Assembly: GCF_014205845.1 (NCBI RefSeq)
Contig: NZ_JACHCR010000007.1
Location: forward strand, 124,001-188,000
Source: Mucilaginibacter cryoferens
GTDB taxonomy: Bacteria > Bacteroidota > Bacteroidia > Sphingobacteriales > Sphingobacteriaceae
Reading direction: 5' to 3'
Length of the DNA: 64,000 nucleotides
Shown: positions 9,226-17,769 of the stretch, one piece after another
How positions within the stretch are numbered: position 1 is the stretch's first letter
Layout: every line of letters starts with the position of its first letter
The notes under the pieces: model-generated
Told to the model about the DNA's origin: nothing
The model's input: only the letters and a program-made list of their open reading frames with translations
Database searches by the model: none
Position numbers and translations under genes: made by a program

Positions 9226-9502
9226 TTTATTGTTTACACGTATGAGGTTGCGAAATTAAGAAAATCTCTATTAGTATGGTAGTTTATTGACGATTAGTTA
9301 ATTGGTGGTGGGGAGCGGGTGCGAGATGCCGACAAATCTGGCAACCTGCCCCAAAACGCACCCTTGTTCCTCCGAGCCTCGCACCTAAAACCCGCTCCGC
9401 GAACCTGGCAACCCACTCCATCTCCTCCCCATCAAACTCATTCCCAATACATAACTATTGATAATTTAATCCAACTTATTTCTAAATTACTCGTAATAAA
9501 CC
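9226..9502. other. Intergenic region with GC-rich imperfect inverted repeat
   Basis: A block at about 9310-9420 contains ggagcgggtgcgag and, inverted, ctcgcacctaaaacccgctcc, plus repeated ctggcaacc words. It looks like low-complexity dispersed repeat DNA. No gene was found. Confidence 0.5.
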
Positions 9503-9510
9503 TAACTTTG
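9503..9510 (+). promoter_or_regulatory. -7 promoter element of the lipoprotein gene
   Basis: TAACTTTG is an exact TAnnTTTG match ending 23 bp before the ATG at 9534. No convincing -33 TTTG was found. Confidence 0.5.
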
Positions 9511-9533
9511 AGATAGTTATTTAAAACTTAAAC

Positions 9534-10328
9534 ATGAAACACAATTACAAACTGATCATTATAGCTCTTGCAGGCATAGTTTTAACCTATGCTGGTTGTA
9601 GCAAATTAAAAGATGATGGCACTGCCAATACCAGTACAGTAAGCACCAAGGTGGTAAACACCCAACTGGCCACAACCCTTAGCGAAGCACTTTACGGCTC
9701 CGAAGGCGGTTTCAGTATTTCTGACGGGTTGGATTACCCCACCAATATAGATTTTAAAGTAAAGGGCAAAGCCAAAATTCAATCAATCAGCAATTTTGGT
9801 TGCGGGTTTAAAATTGACACCACATTTTCGGCAAGCCTGGGCGATAGCGATACCTCCAAACTGAATATCTGGGAAAAAATAAACTACCAGGTAGCATGTA
9901 CCAGCAACAAAATATCGAGCGTAAGCATTGCCGATAGCCTAAACTTAACCATAGTTGGTGGCGGCAGTAACATTACCGAAAAATATGGCAAAAACTTTTT
10001 GTTAAAAAGTCTTAATCCCGGTGTAAGCAATACCAAACTTCAGTTAGATGGTAAGTTAAACCTATCGGTTAACGGTAGCTACAAAGAAGGCACCGCAACA
10101 AAAGCTATTAGCGCAACCTTTAGCTTTAATCTTTCTACCCTCGTTATTGATCGCACTGCCGATGCGGATATTATAAGTGGTAACGCCACTTTCTCGTCAA
10201 AAGGCACCTATGATAAAGGCACCTGGAATTATACCGGTACCATTAAATTTATTGGTAGCCACAAAGCAACAGTAACCATTAACGGCGATGTTTACACCAT
10301 CAATGTTAAAACCGGACAGGTATTATAA
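9534..10328 (+). CDS. Lipoprotein of unknown function, paralogue A
   Basis: A 264-aa protein with a signal peptide and lipobox (IVLTYAGCSK; Cys at about residue 22), a Thr/Ser-rich linker and a predicted all-beta body. It resembles the neighbouring lipoprotein at 10731-11516: both have a polar linker, SxSxxIADGL/VKDG-type residues, a CGF xxDS/DT segment, an internal Cys (QVAC / FFVC), and a closing GNATFSSKGTYDKGTWNYTG / GDATFESTGKTNGGGWDYSG block ending in a short VxMITGEV-like strand. So the pair arose by duplication. No known family was recognised. Followed by a strong terminator. Confidence 0.8.
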   Translation: MKHNYKLIIIALAGIVLTYAGCSKLKDDGTANTSTVSTKVVNTQLATTLSEALYGSEGGFSISDGLDYPTNIDFKVKGKAKIQSISNFGCGFKIDTTFSASLGDSDTSKLNIWEKINYQVACTSNKISSVSIADSLNLTIVGGGSNITEKYGKNFLLKSLNPGVSNTKLQLDGKLNLSVNGSYKEGTATKAISATFSFNLSTLVIDRTADADIISGNATFSSKGTYDKGTWNYTGTIKFIGSHKATVTINGDVYTINVKTGQVL

Positions 10329-10346
10329 CAACCTCCGTTTGCAAAT

Positions 10347-10382
10347 AAAAAAGCGCTTGCCTTAGTGGGCAAGCGCTTTTTT
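10347..10382 (+). terminator. Rho-independent terminator
   Basis: Stem gcgcttgcc / ggcaagcgc extended by A and T runs, with a T-tract after it, about 20 bp after the stop of paralogue A. Confidence 0.85.
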
Positions 10383-10730
10383 ATTTGGATCATTGGATTT
10401 TGGGAGCAAAGAACGAAGATTTTACCCTGCGTTTCTTCGGGCAAAAGATTTTTCCTGAAATAAAACTGATTGATTATTAAAGGAAGAGCAATAGGCGATC
10501 TCTCCGGTATACCGCCACCATTTGTATACGGGCAATACCCCGCAAATAATTCCCCGCTTTGTGTAGCGCAAATTCCCCGTTTTGTTATTTTAAGGATCAA
10601 GGGCGATTAACTAAAAATTAATTAGCTATCCATCTGTGAGTATTGCAAAAGTTTTTAAAAAATGGAAGACCAAGTGGAATGTTTATTGCCTGTTTGCGGT
10701 CAATAAACAATTTATCTAAATCTTTATTCT

Positions 10731-11516
10731 ATGAAATTAACCTTACGCAACGCACTGCCCATGTTAATGGTTGTTGCTATCTCCTATTCTGCCTGCAAAA
10801 AGTCCGAAAACAAGCCATCCACCTCCACTACTACTACCAACGCCAGTGTTGAAGTAGCAAGTTCTGCAATTGCCAAAAATCTTGCTCAATCACTGGCTGG
10901 TTCATTTGGTGGTGCAAGTGTTAAAGATGGTGTAAATCCATCTGCTAACTTTTCGACATCAACAAAACTTAAAATACAAAGCAATGATTACCATTGTGGT
11001 TTTTATGTTGACAGCAGCTTAAACCTTAATTTTAACCAGGGTGATACCTTAAAAGCACTTAAAACAGGTGGCGTTAGCTACTTTTTTGTGTGCAACAACA
11101 GTAAAACCATCGGATACGATCTGGTTGACTCTGTAAAAACAGTTGGTAGCGGTCCGGGGTATTCATTTACTTATGCTATTGTTCAAAATTATAGCGTAAG
11201 AGGCTTAAATACCAATAACTCTAATTTTTCGCTAAATGGTACAATGAAAGCGTTTACCGATAATGAGTACACCAAATACAAAACATTTAGCGCGGTGCAT
11301 AACACTTATAAATTTACAAACCTGTATGTACATGGCGATGATAATTTTGATATCACCAGCGGTGATGCCACTTTTGAATCAACCGGAAAAACCAATGGTG
11401 GTGGCTGGGATTACAGCGGTACCCTACATTTTTTGGGTAACCACAAAGTACAGATGACATTTTTAAACCACCAATACCTGGTTGATATGATCACCGGCGA
11501 AGTAAAGCCTAACTAA
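10731..11516 (+). CDS. Lipoprotein of unknown function, paralogue B
   Basis: A 261-aa lipoprotein (MLMVVAISYSACKKSE, Cys at about residue 22) similar in layout to the gene at 9534, with the conserved C-terminal GDATFESTGKTNGGGWDYSG block and the segment NHKVQMTFLNHQYLVDMITG. The mature protein appears beta-rich. It has its own terminator and a 400-bp upstream spacer, so the duplicates are likely transcribed separately. Function unknown; an envelope location is inferred from the lipobox. Confidence 0.8.
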   Translation: MKLTLRNALPMLMVVAISYSACKKSENKPSTSTTTTNASVEVASSAIAKNLAQSLAGSFGGASVKDGVNPSANFSTSTKLKIQSNDYHCGFYVDSSLNLNFNQGDTLKALKTGGVSYFFVCNNSKTIGYDLVDSVKTVGSGPGYSFTYAIVQNYSVRGLNTNNSNFSLNGTMKAFTDNEYTKYKTFSAVHNTYKFTNLYVHGDDNFDITSGDATFESTGKTNGGGWDYSGTLHFLGNHKVQMTFLNHQYLVDMITGEVKPN

Positions 11517-11537
11517 TACCGTTTAAATAATTAAGGG

Positions 11538-11573
11538 AAAGCCTTTGCCAATTCTGTGGCAAGGGCTTTTTTT
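11538..11573 (+). terminator. Rho-independent terminator
   Basis: Stem aaagcctttgcc / ggcaagggcttt with one mismatch, followed by a seven-T run, after paralogue B. Confidence 0.8.
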
Positions 11574-11642
11574 GTTGATATCCAAAATCAAAATTTTGTA
11601 CCTTAACAAAACAGGTTTCTAAAAACCGTATACTTGTTAACC

Positions 11643-12893
11643 ATGAAACGCCTATTATCAAACCTTACTTTCCAGGTGCTTATTGCTATTGCGCTGGGTA
11701 TTGTTGTTGGCCTAAACTTTAAAGGGTTTGCCCCAACTGCCGAACTCATCAGCAAAACTTTTATCAGCCTTATTACCATGCTGATAGCGCCCATTATTTT
11801 TTTCACCATTGTGCTGGGCATAGCCGGTATGAGCGATATGAAAAAGGTTGGGCGTGTTGGTGGTAAGGCCTTGCTTTATTTTGAGATAGTTACCTTATTT
11901 GCCTTAATTATTGGTGTTGCCGTAGCCAATATTATAAAGCCCGGTGCCGGCTTTGTTAACCACACCGTTGCCGATACCACTGGCAAGCTTGCAGTATATG
12001 AAAAAGCCGCCGCCGAAATGCATTGGGGCGATTTTATAGCTCACATTGTGCCCAACAATGTATTTGATGCTTTTGCCAAAGGCGATATTTTACAGATCCT
12101 GTTTTTTGCCATATTGTTTGGCGTGGGGCTTAGCCGCATGGGCGAAACCGGGCAAACAGTTATCAGTTTGTTTGATAAACTCTCTAAAGTGTTCTTCAAC
12201 ATTATGAAGACTGTGATGAAAGTGGCCCCGCTGGGCGCTTTTGGCGGGATGGCATTTACCATCAGCAAATACGGGGTAAAAACGCTACAACCACTGGCTG
12301 TATTAATGGGCTCTGTTTATCTTACCATGTTCCTGTTTATTTTTGTGGTGCTCAATATCATTTGCCGCATCTACAAATTCAGTTTATGGGAGTATCTTAA
12401 GTACATTAAAGAAGAGATACTTATTGTGCTGGGTACATCGTCGTCAGAATCGGCCCTGCCGGCTATGATGGAAAAACTGGAAAAATTTGGCTGCTCTAAA
12501 TCGGTTGTTGGCCTGGTTATCCCTACAGGTTATTCATTTAACCTCGATGGCACCACCATTTACCTATCCATGTGTGTTATATTTTTGGCGCAGGTATTTA
12601 ATGTGCCACTATCTATTGCGCAGCAGCTAACCATTATCGGCATCCTCATGATCACTTCCAAAGGGGCGGCCGGTGTTACCGGCAGCGGCTTTATTGTGCT
12701 AAGCAGTACGCTTACCGCTATAAAAATAATCCCGGTAGAAGGCCTGGCTATATTGATTGGCGTAGATAGGTTTATGTCTGAAGCGCGAGCCATTACCAAC
12801 GTAATAGGCAACGGTGTGGCTACTATTGTAATTGCCAAAAGCGAGGGAGAGTTTAAGCCCCCCGGCCCCTTGAAGGGGAACTCTTTGAGTTGA
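11643..12893 (+). CDS. Dicarboxylate/amino acid:cation symporter (DAACS family)
   Basis: A 416-aa membrane transporter of the GltP/DctA family, which couples uptake of C4-dicarboxylates or acidic amino acids to protons or sodium. Visible hallmarks are the Ser-rich loop IVLGTSSSESALPAMM, the motif SFNLDGTTIYLS, and MITSKGAAGVTGSGFIVLSSTL. ATG at 11643 is preferred over the upstream in-frame TTG because it gives the usual MKRLLSNLTFQ start. The last dozen residues (KPPGPLKGNSLS) are encoded by a copy of the dispersed CCCC/GGGG palindrome, so the native C-terminus has been replaced or extended. The substrate cannot be fixed from sequence. Confidence 0.92.
   Translation: MKRLLSNLTFQVLIAIALGIVVGLNFKGFAPTAELISKTFISLITMLIAPIIFFTIVLGIAGMSDMKKVGRVGGKALLYFEIVTLFALIIGVAVANIIKPGAGFVNHTVADTTGKLAVYEKAAAEMHWGDFIAHIVPNNVFDAFAKGDILQILFFAILFGVGLSRMGETGQTVISLFDKLSKVFFNIMKTVMKVAPLGAFGGMAFTISKYGVKTLQPLAVLMGSVYLTMFLFIFVVLNIICRIYKFSLWEYLKYIKEEILIVLGTSSSESALPAMMEKLEKFGCSKSVVGLVIPTGYSFNLDGTTIYLSMCVIFLAQVFNVPLSIAQQLTIIGILMITSKGAAGVTGSGFIVLSSTLTAIKIIPVEGLAILIGVDRFMSEARAITNVIGNGVATIVIAKSEGEFKPPGPLKGNSLS
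12855..12884. repeat. CCCC/GGGG palindrome inside the symporter 3-prime end
   Basis: agccccccggccccttgaaggggaactc-type copy of the dispersed family, translated as the symporter C-terminus and ending 9 bp before the stop. Confidence 0.6.
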
Positions 12894-12911
12894 ATCATTT
12901 AAATTTTATAA

Positions 12912-13100
12912 ATGCTCATAATTTTAACAATTTTTAAAGCAATTGTATGCCTCGTAGGCTTTAGCTTTACGGCATATCATTTTATATCCGGCTTAAAGGG
13001 TGATAAGTTGAAGCTAAAACGCGCAGGTTTAATATTTCTTTGTACATGGGCATTGATAATTTCTATCACTGCCATTGAGTTTGCAATAATCAAATTTTAG
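12912..13100 (+). CDS. Small membrane protein, 62 aa
   Basis: Two hydrophobic segments (about residues 2-25 and 40-60) separated by a short basic loop GDKLKLKRAG. It starts 18 bp after the symporter stop and may be cotranscribed. No family recognised. Size and hydrophobicity give moderate confidence that it is real. Confidence 0.55.
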   Translation: MLIILTIFKAIVCLVGFSFTAYHFISGLKGDKLKLKRAGLIFLCTWALIISITAIEFAIIKF

Positions 13101-13212
13101 CAGGTGACTCAATAATTACCAGAATTACTTATCTTGTCTATCAATCGTAAACGGAAAATATTAATTGACAAATACTTGCCATATGTGATTGCTAATTTAT
13201 AACTTGCAGTAA

Positions 13213-13542
13213 ATGACGGAATATATAGCACTAATTAAGGACTGGATTATCGACTTAGGCGAAAAGCATGAGGTTGACCCGTTGTTAATTGGCTGTCTTT
13301 ATTTAATCAGCAAGGTTTGTTTTTTCACATCTCTGGGCTGGGCGCTCAAAAACTTCAGGGCAAAAAAGCCAATTCTCACTCCCCTGCTATTGGCATCTGT
13401 TAGCTTTAGCCTGCCTTACCTTTATATCATTATAGCGGGGCGTAATATTTCAGTTTGGATTTATCTATTTATAGGTTTTATGTTTGTTTATGGGGCGTTT
13501 TCTATATGGAAGAAGATTACCGCGAAGATTACTGCGGTTTAA
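13213..13542 (+). CDS. Membrane protein of unknown function, 109 aa
   Basis: A soluble N-terminus (MTEYIALIKDWIIDLGEKHE) is followed by three hydrophobic stretches (about residues 25-44, 55-73 and 78-97) and a basic tail ending KKITAKITAV. I do not recognise a family. It stands between the small membrane gene and the convergent gene at 13720. Confidence 0.65.
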   Translation: MTEYIALIKDWIIDLGEKHEVDPLLIGCLYLISKVCFFTSLGWALKNFRAKKPILTPLLLASVSFSLPYLYIIIAGRNISVWIYLFIGFMFVYGAFSIWKKITAKITAV

Positions 13543-13719
13543 TGTCGATAAATAAATTACCATTTGCCCAACAGTTGTCGAATAACATCAAATAGCTCCA
13601 TTTTTGTAAGCTGCAAATGTCAGTTTATCAAATGTTTCCTTTTTATAAACTGCTGTTTTAATCTTCTTGGGGGTTTGGGTGTTAAAAGATTCGCCGGCAT
13701 CACGGTGTAAAACAAATTG

Positions 13720-14148
13720 CTAGGTCAACAGATCATATTTAAAGGTGACAACCTGCGACCACCGATCAATACTCCCCCCGTAATGTTCTACTGAAAAATA
13801 GTGCCCTTTAACTACTATTTCCTGTAAAGGGTCGCCCATCACGCCCCCACATTCTTTACATAAAACCACATTGTCATTTCTGCCATAAAGCGATAAACTC
13901 CCATCCGCCTTACCCAGCAAAATAAGCAACGGGCGGGCTGCCTGGCCATCTTTCTCTTCCTTATTGCTTGCCAGTATCAATATTACATCGGTATATCCAT
14001 CCTGGTTAAAATCACCTTGACCCCTTTCCAGAATGGTATAACCTTTGGGAATAAATGGCTTTAATTGGGCAGGATCAATCTTTTTTGTTTGCGCAAAAAG
14101 AGCAGTATTTAAAGACAGGGAAATTAACAAAGCGATTTTTATTTTCAT
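13720..14148 (-). CDS. Secreted hypothetical protein, 142 aa
   Basis: Signal peptide MKIKIALLISLSLNTALFAQ with cleavage after AQ. The mature part has GDFNQDGYTDVILILAS, an FG-GAP/VCBS-like Asp-rich calcium-binding loop, and a CKECGG motif. Proteins of this kind typically report on periplasmic or outer-membrane functions of unknown role. It stands as a single gene, divergent from pruA. Confidence 0.7.
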   Translation of the reverse strand: MKIKIALLISLSLNTALFAQTKKIDPAQLKPFIPKGYTILERGQGDFNQDGYTDVILILASNKEEKDGQAARPLLILLGKADGSLSLYGRNDNVVLCKECGGVMGDPLQEIVVKGHYFSVEHYGGSIDRWSQVVTFKYDLLT

Positions 14149-14282
14149 AAAATGTCACAAATAGTTATGATCTGAAAGTTAGATATAAATTCTGGAAACC
14201 AGCAAATGGTTTTAATAATGCGCTACCAATCACACATCAACATTTTGACACTCCCCCCATTCCCCATCCTCCCCAAAATCCT

Positions 14283-14290
14283 TATCTTTG
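14283..14290 (+). promoter_or_regulatory. pruA: -7 promoter element of pruA
   Basis: TATCTTTG matches TAnnTTTG exactly, 23 bp before the ATG at 14314. The expected -33 position is C-rich and has no TTG. Confidence 0.5.
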
Positions 14291-14313
14291 CCCCAATTAA
14301 TTGACGACCCATT

Positions 14314-15951
14314 ATGCTTAAAGGATTTTTTAATGTCCCGGCTCCTGTAAACGAGCCGGTTTTAAACTATGGCCCCAGAAGTTTAGAGCGTGTAGCCCTT
14401 AAGGCCGCTTTAGAGGAGGCCCGCGCACAGCAGTTAGATATACCTATGTACATTGGCGGCCAGGAAGTACGTACCGGCACAAAGCTGGAAATTCGTCCGC
14501 CACATGATCATAAACACCTGTTAGCTACCTTTAGCGAAGGTGATGCCAGCCATGTAACCGCCGCTATTGATGCAGCCCTTGCCGCTAAAGCCGACTGGGA
14601 AAACCTGCCCTGGGAACAACGTGCTGCCATATTTTTAAAAGCTGCCGACCTGATTGCAGGCCCGTACCGTGCTGCTATTAACGCGGCTACCATGCTTGGT
14701 CAGTCAAAAAACGCTTACCAGGCCGAGATCGATTCGGCATGCGAGCTGATAGATTTTCTGCGTTTTAACGTAGAGTATATGACCGAGATCTACAAACAAC
14801 AGCCTCCTGTATCTGGCAAAGGCGTTTGGAACCGTTTAGAGCAACGCCCGCTTGAAGGCTTTGTGTTTGCGTTAACTCCATTCAACTTTACAGCTATTGC
14901 CGGTAATTTACCTGCATCTGCCGCCATGATGGGCAACGTTGTAGTTTGGAAACCTGCTTACCCGCAGATATACGCTGCCAACGTGATCATGAAAATATTT
15001 AAGGAAGCCGGTGTACCAGATGGAGTTATCAATCTTATTTATGTTGATGGCCCTGTTGCAGGCGAGGTGATCTTTAATCATCCCGATTTTGCAGGTATCC
15101 ACTTTACAGGCTCTACCAAAGTTTTCCAAAACATCTGGCAAACTATTGGTACCAACATTCATAAATACAAAACCTACCCACGCATTGTAGGCGAAACCGG
15201 TGGTAAAGATTTTGTACTTGCCCACCCAAGCGCCAATGCCGATGTGGTAAGCACAGCTTTAGTGCGTGGTGCTTTTGAATACCAGGGGCAAAAATGTTCT
15301 GCCGCATCAAGAGCTTATATCCCGGCCTCATTATGGCCTGCGGTAAAAGAAAATATGCAGCGTGATATTACCTCCTTTAAAATAGGCCCGGTAGAAGATT
15401 TTGAAAACTTTGTTAACGCCGTTATCACCGAGGTATCTTTTGATAAACTGGCCAAATACATTGATGCAGCCAAAACAGACAAAGGGGTTGAAATTGTTGC
15501 GGGCGGCAGCTACGATAAAACCAAAGGCTGGTTTGTTGAGCCAACCGTGCTTAAAGTAGATGACCCTTACTATGTAACCATGTGCGAGGAGCTTTTTGGC
15601 CCCGTACTAACCATTTACGTGTACGAGGATGATAAATTTGACGAGGTGCTTAACATTGTAGATAAAACATCCATCTACGCGCTTACAGGCTCTATCATAT
15701 CTCAGGACCGTTACGCTATTGCCAAAGCTACCGAGCGTTTACGCAATGCCGCAGGCAACTTCTACATCAACGATAAACCTACAGGTGCCGTTGTTGGTCA
15801 GCAGCCATTTGGTGGTGCCAGGGGATCTGGAACCAATGACAAGGCGGGCTCTATGATCAACCTTTTACGCTGGGTATCGCCACGTACCATCAAAGAAACC
15901 TTTGATCCACCAACCGATTACAGGTACCCGTTTTTGGCTAAAGAGCTTTAA
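14314..15951 (+). CDS. pruA: L-glutamate gamma-semialdehyde (P5C) dehydrogenase
   Basis: NAD-dependent aldehyde dehydrogenase that oxidises glutamate semialdehyde to glutamate, the second step of proline breakdown. The 545-aa product starts MLKGFFNVPAPVNEPVLNYG, typical of the stand-alone PruA type. The catalytic Cys is C328 in YQGQKCSAASR, and the general base is E294 in VGETGGKDF. The C-terminal VVGQQPFGGARGSGTNDKAG segment matches the family. No proline dehydrogenase partner is in the window. It is followed at once by a repeat pair and terminator that fill the gap to the carbonic anhydrase. Confidence 0.95.
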   Translation: MLKGFFNVPAPVNEPVLNYGPRSLERVALKAALEEARAQQLDIPMYIGGQEVRTGTKLEIRPPHDHKHLLATFSEGDASHVTAAIDAALAAKADWENLPWEQRAAIFLKAADLIAGPYRAAINAATMLGQSKNAYQAEIDSACELIDFLRFNVEYMTEIYKQQPPVSGKGVWNRLEQRPLEGFVFALTPFNFTAIAGNLPASAAMMGNVVVWKPAYPQIYAANVIMKIFKEAGVPDGVINLIYVDGPVAGEVIFNHPDFAGIHFTGSTKVFQNIWQTIGTNIHKYKTYPRIVGETGGKDFVLAHPSANADVVSTALVRGAFEYQGQKCSAASRAYIPASLWPAVKENMQRDITSFKIGPVEDFENFVNAVITEVSFDKLAKYIDAAKTDKGVEIVAGGSYDKTKGWFVEPTVLKVDDPYYVTMCEELFGPVLTIYVYEDDKFDEVLNIVDKTSIYALTGSIISQDRYAIAKATERLRNAAGNFYINDKPTGAVVGQQPFGGARGSGTNDKAGSMINLLRWVSPRTIKETFDPPTDYRYPFLAKEL

Positions 15952-15986
15952 GCCCCACCCAAACCCTCCCCTGAAGGGGAGGGCTT
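15951..15986. repeat. CCCC/GGGG palindrome abutting the pruA stop
   Basis: agccccacccaaaccctcccc-tgaaggggagggctt overlaps the last base of the pruA TAA. It pairs, inverted, with 16049-16083. Confidence 0.65.
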
Positions 15987-16032
15987 AAAAAAACAAAAGC
16001 GATGAGTTAATATTCATCGCTTTTGTTTTTTA
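15987..16032. terminator. Bidirectional terminator, pruA / carbonic anhydrase
   Basis: Stem aaaaaacaaaagcgatga / tcatcgcttttgtttttt, perfect over 18 bp, with A and T runs suited to both convergent genes. Confidence 0.85.
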
Positions 16033-16048
16033 AGATACTTCTTTTTAA

Positions 16049-16083
16049 AGTCTCCTCCTTCAGGGGGAGATTTAGAGGGGGCT
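16049..16083. repeat. Palindrome homologous to the leuS-insertion terminal repeat
   Basis: agtctcc-tccttca-gggggagatttagagggggct is nearly identical to the leuS-insertion repeat outside its central loop. It ends 2 bp from the carbonic anhydrase stop codon at 16086. Confidence 0.7.
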
Positions 16084-16085
16084 TC

Positions 16086-16748
16086 CTATTCAAATTTAAA
16101 CACATCGCCCAAATTGGCATTGTCGCTGGTGCTTACTTTCATATCGTTTATTTTGCCAGTAGCTAAACTGTACACCCAACCATGAACAGCTAACTCCTGG
16201 CCGTTTTTCCAGGCGTTTTGCACAATGGTGGTTTTGCATAGGTTATACACGTTCTCTACCACGTTTAACTCCACAAGCCTGTTGGTACGGGCTTGCTGAT
16301 CGACAATGGCCTCCAACTCGGCAGAGTGCAGGCGGTACACATCTTTAATGTGGCGCAGCCAGTTGTCAATTAAACCAAATTCATGATTACTCATGGCCGC
16401 AATTACACCACCGCAACCGTAGTGGCCGGTTACTATTACGTGTCTTACCTTCAGTACATTTACGGCATAATCCAGTACCGATAGCATATTCATATCGGAG
16501 TGTACAACCATGTTGGCAATGTTACGGTGTACAAATATTTCGCCGGGAGCGGTATTGGTGATCTGGTTAGCGGGTACACGGCTATCGGCACAGCCTATCC
16601 AAAGTATCGGCGGCGTTTGGCCGTTGGCCAGTTTATCAAAAAATTGCGGGTCGTCGGCCAAAGCATCAGCAATAAACTGCTCGTTACCATCTAGAAGACT
16701 TTGATACGTGATATGACTGGTATCGTGTAATAACTTTTTTGCGCACAT
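16086..16748 (-). CDS. Beta-carbonic anhydrase 1
   Basis: Zinc enzyme that interconverts CO2 and bicarbonate. The 220-aa product has the beta-class zinc and catalytic residues: C53, D55 and R57 in IGCADSRVPAN, and H109 and C112 in TGHYGCGG. No signal peptide, so cytoplasmic. It is a paralogue of the gene at 17770 and follows the YoaK gene with a 44-bp gap on the same strand. Together with the SulP transporter at 18740 the context suggests bicarbonate supply or pH handling. Confidence 0.95.
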   Translation of the reverse strand: MCAKKLLHDTSHITYQSLLDGNEQFIADALADDPQFFDKLANGQTPPILWIGCADSRVPANQITNTAPGEIFVHRNIANMVVHSDMNMLSVLDYAVNVLKVRHVIVTGHYGCGGVIAAMSNHEFGLIDNWLRHIKDVYRLHSAELEAIVDQQARTNRLVELNVVENVYNLCKTTIVQNAWKNGQELAVHGWVYSLATGKINDMKVSTSDNANLGDVFKFE

Positions 16749-16792
16749 GTTTTTTTGTTTTAATTAGAAAGATATTTTATATCGATTTGTTT

Positions 16793-17524
16793 TTATCGGC
16801 CCTCAAATAAACGTGAAATTTTATGCAGTGCCACAGGCGATAGATCATAGTACAATATCGTTAACAAAATTAATGGGATGAAGTAAAATATTGCAAAATC
16901 GTACAAATTAAATAAAAACCCACCTGCTATGGCTCCAATAAAGTAAAAGGACAAAACAGTAAGCCTAATGATGATCTTATTACGGATCACCTTTGTTTTC
17001 TCTACATTGGGATGCATCCACTCAGAAACATCGCCGCCCAGGTCTGTAAACAAACCGGTTAAGTGGGTTGATTTAATGAGCCCGCCCGATATGGTAGATA
17101 CCATGCTGTTTTGCAATCCCATCGAAAATATAATGACACCTATCACAATTTCGCGTTCCAGATTGGTTTCGTTGTAAAAGTTGTGCCCGTAAATTGCCAC
17201 AAACAAGAGTAATATAATCTCGATGATAATTGGAGTAGCATGCGCCTTATACTTGCTTTTATGCACCAGCGAGTGCACAATAAAGTTAGATGAAAAAGCA
17301 CCTGCAAAAAACAAAAACAGCCATACTACAAATACGATGATCTCATGAAAGTTTTGCGCCACAATGTGTTTGGCCAAATTTGCCACATGTCCGGTGATAT
17401 TGGAGGTAAAAGCCAAAAAAGCAACCATCCCCGCAACATTGGTTACGCCCGATACAAAAGCAGTAGACGATGCAAGTAATAAATTTTCTTTAAGGGTACG
17501 ATCGCCTTTTGATTGCCTTAGCAT
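16793..17524 (-). CDS. YoaK/DUF1275 family membrane protein
   Basis: A 243-aa integral membrane protein, about six helices, with the DUF1275 hallmarks FVSGVTNVAG, SNITGHV near residues 36-44, and GLQNSMVSTISGGLIKSTHLTG followed by LFTDLGGD. The molecular function of the family is not established. It lies between two carbonic anhydrase genes on the same strand, which makes a role linked to CO2 or bicarbonate worth considering, though that is inference from position only. Confidence 0.88.
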   Translation of the reverse strand: MLRQSKGDRTLKENLLLASSTAFVSGVTNVAGMVAFLAFTSNITGHVANLAKHIVAQNFHEIIVFVVWLFLFFAGAFSSNFIVHSLVHKSKYKAHATPIIIEIILLLFVAIYGHNFYNETNLEREIVIGVIIFSMGLQNSMVSTISGGLIKSTHLTGLFTDLGGDVSEWMHPNVEKTKVIRNKIIIRLTVLSFYFIGAIAGGFLFNLYDFAIFYFIPLILLTILYYDLSPVALHKISRLFEGR

Positions 17525-17628
17525 AGGTAAACGTTGTTTATAAGCAACGCCTAAAAATAATATAATATTTGTTGTATTAAGTAAACTGAAGATAAAAGAC
17601 TTATTAAGTTATAGAAAACCTGTAAAAA

Positions 17629-17671
17629 GCCTCACCCAAACCCTCTCCAAAGGAGAGGGTTTGGGTGAGGC
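17629..17671. repeat. Perfect 43-bp palindrome
   Basis: gcctcacccaaaccctctcc, then aaa, then its exact reverse complement (20 + 3 + 20 bp). One half recurs at 35871-35901 next to the fumC stop. It could form a strong hairpin in RNA from either strand. Confidence 0.85.
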
Positions 17672-17703
17672 AAAAAACCCCGGCCATATCAAGAACCGGG
17701 GTT
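17672..17703 (-). terminator. Terminator downstream of carbonic anhydrase 2
   Basis: On the minus strand AACCCCGG / CCGGGGTT pairs around a 12-nt loop and is followed by TTTTG. It lies about 70 bp after the stop at 17770, just before the 43-bp palindrome. Confidence 0.75.
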
Positions 17704-17769
17704 AACCAAACATAAATAAACCTCCCTGCGCCAATCAAACACAGGGGATTATCTTAATCAAACAAAATA

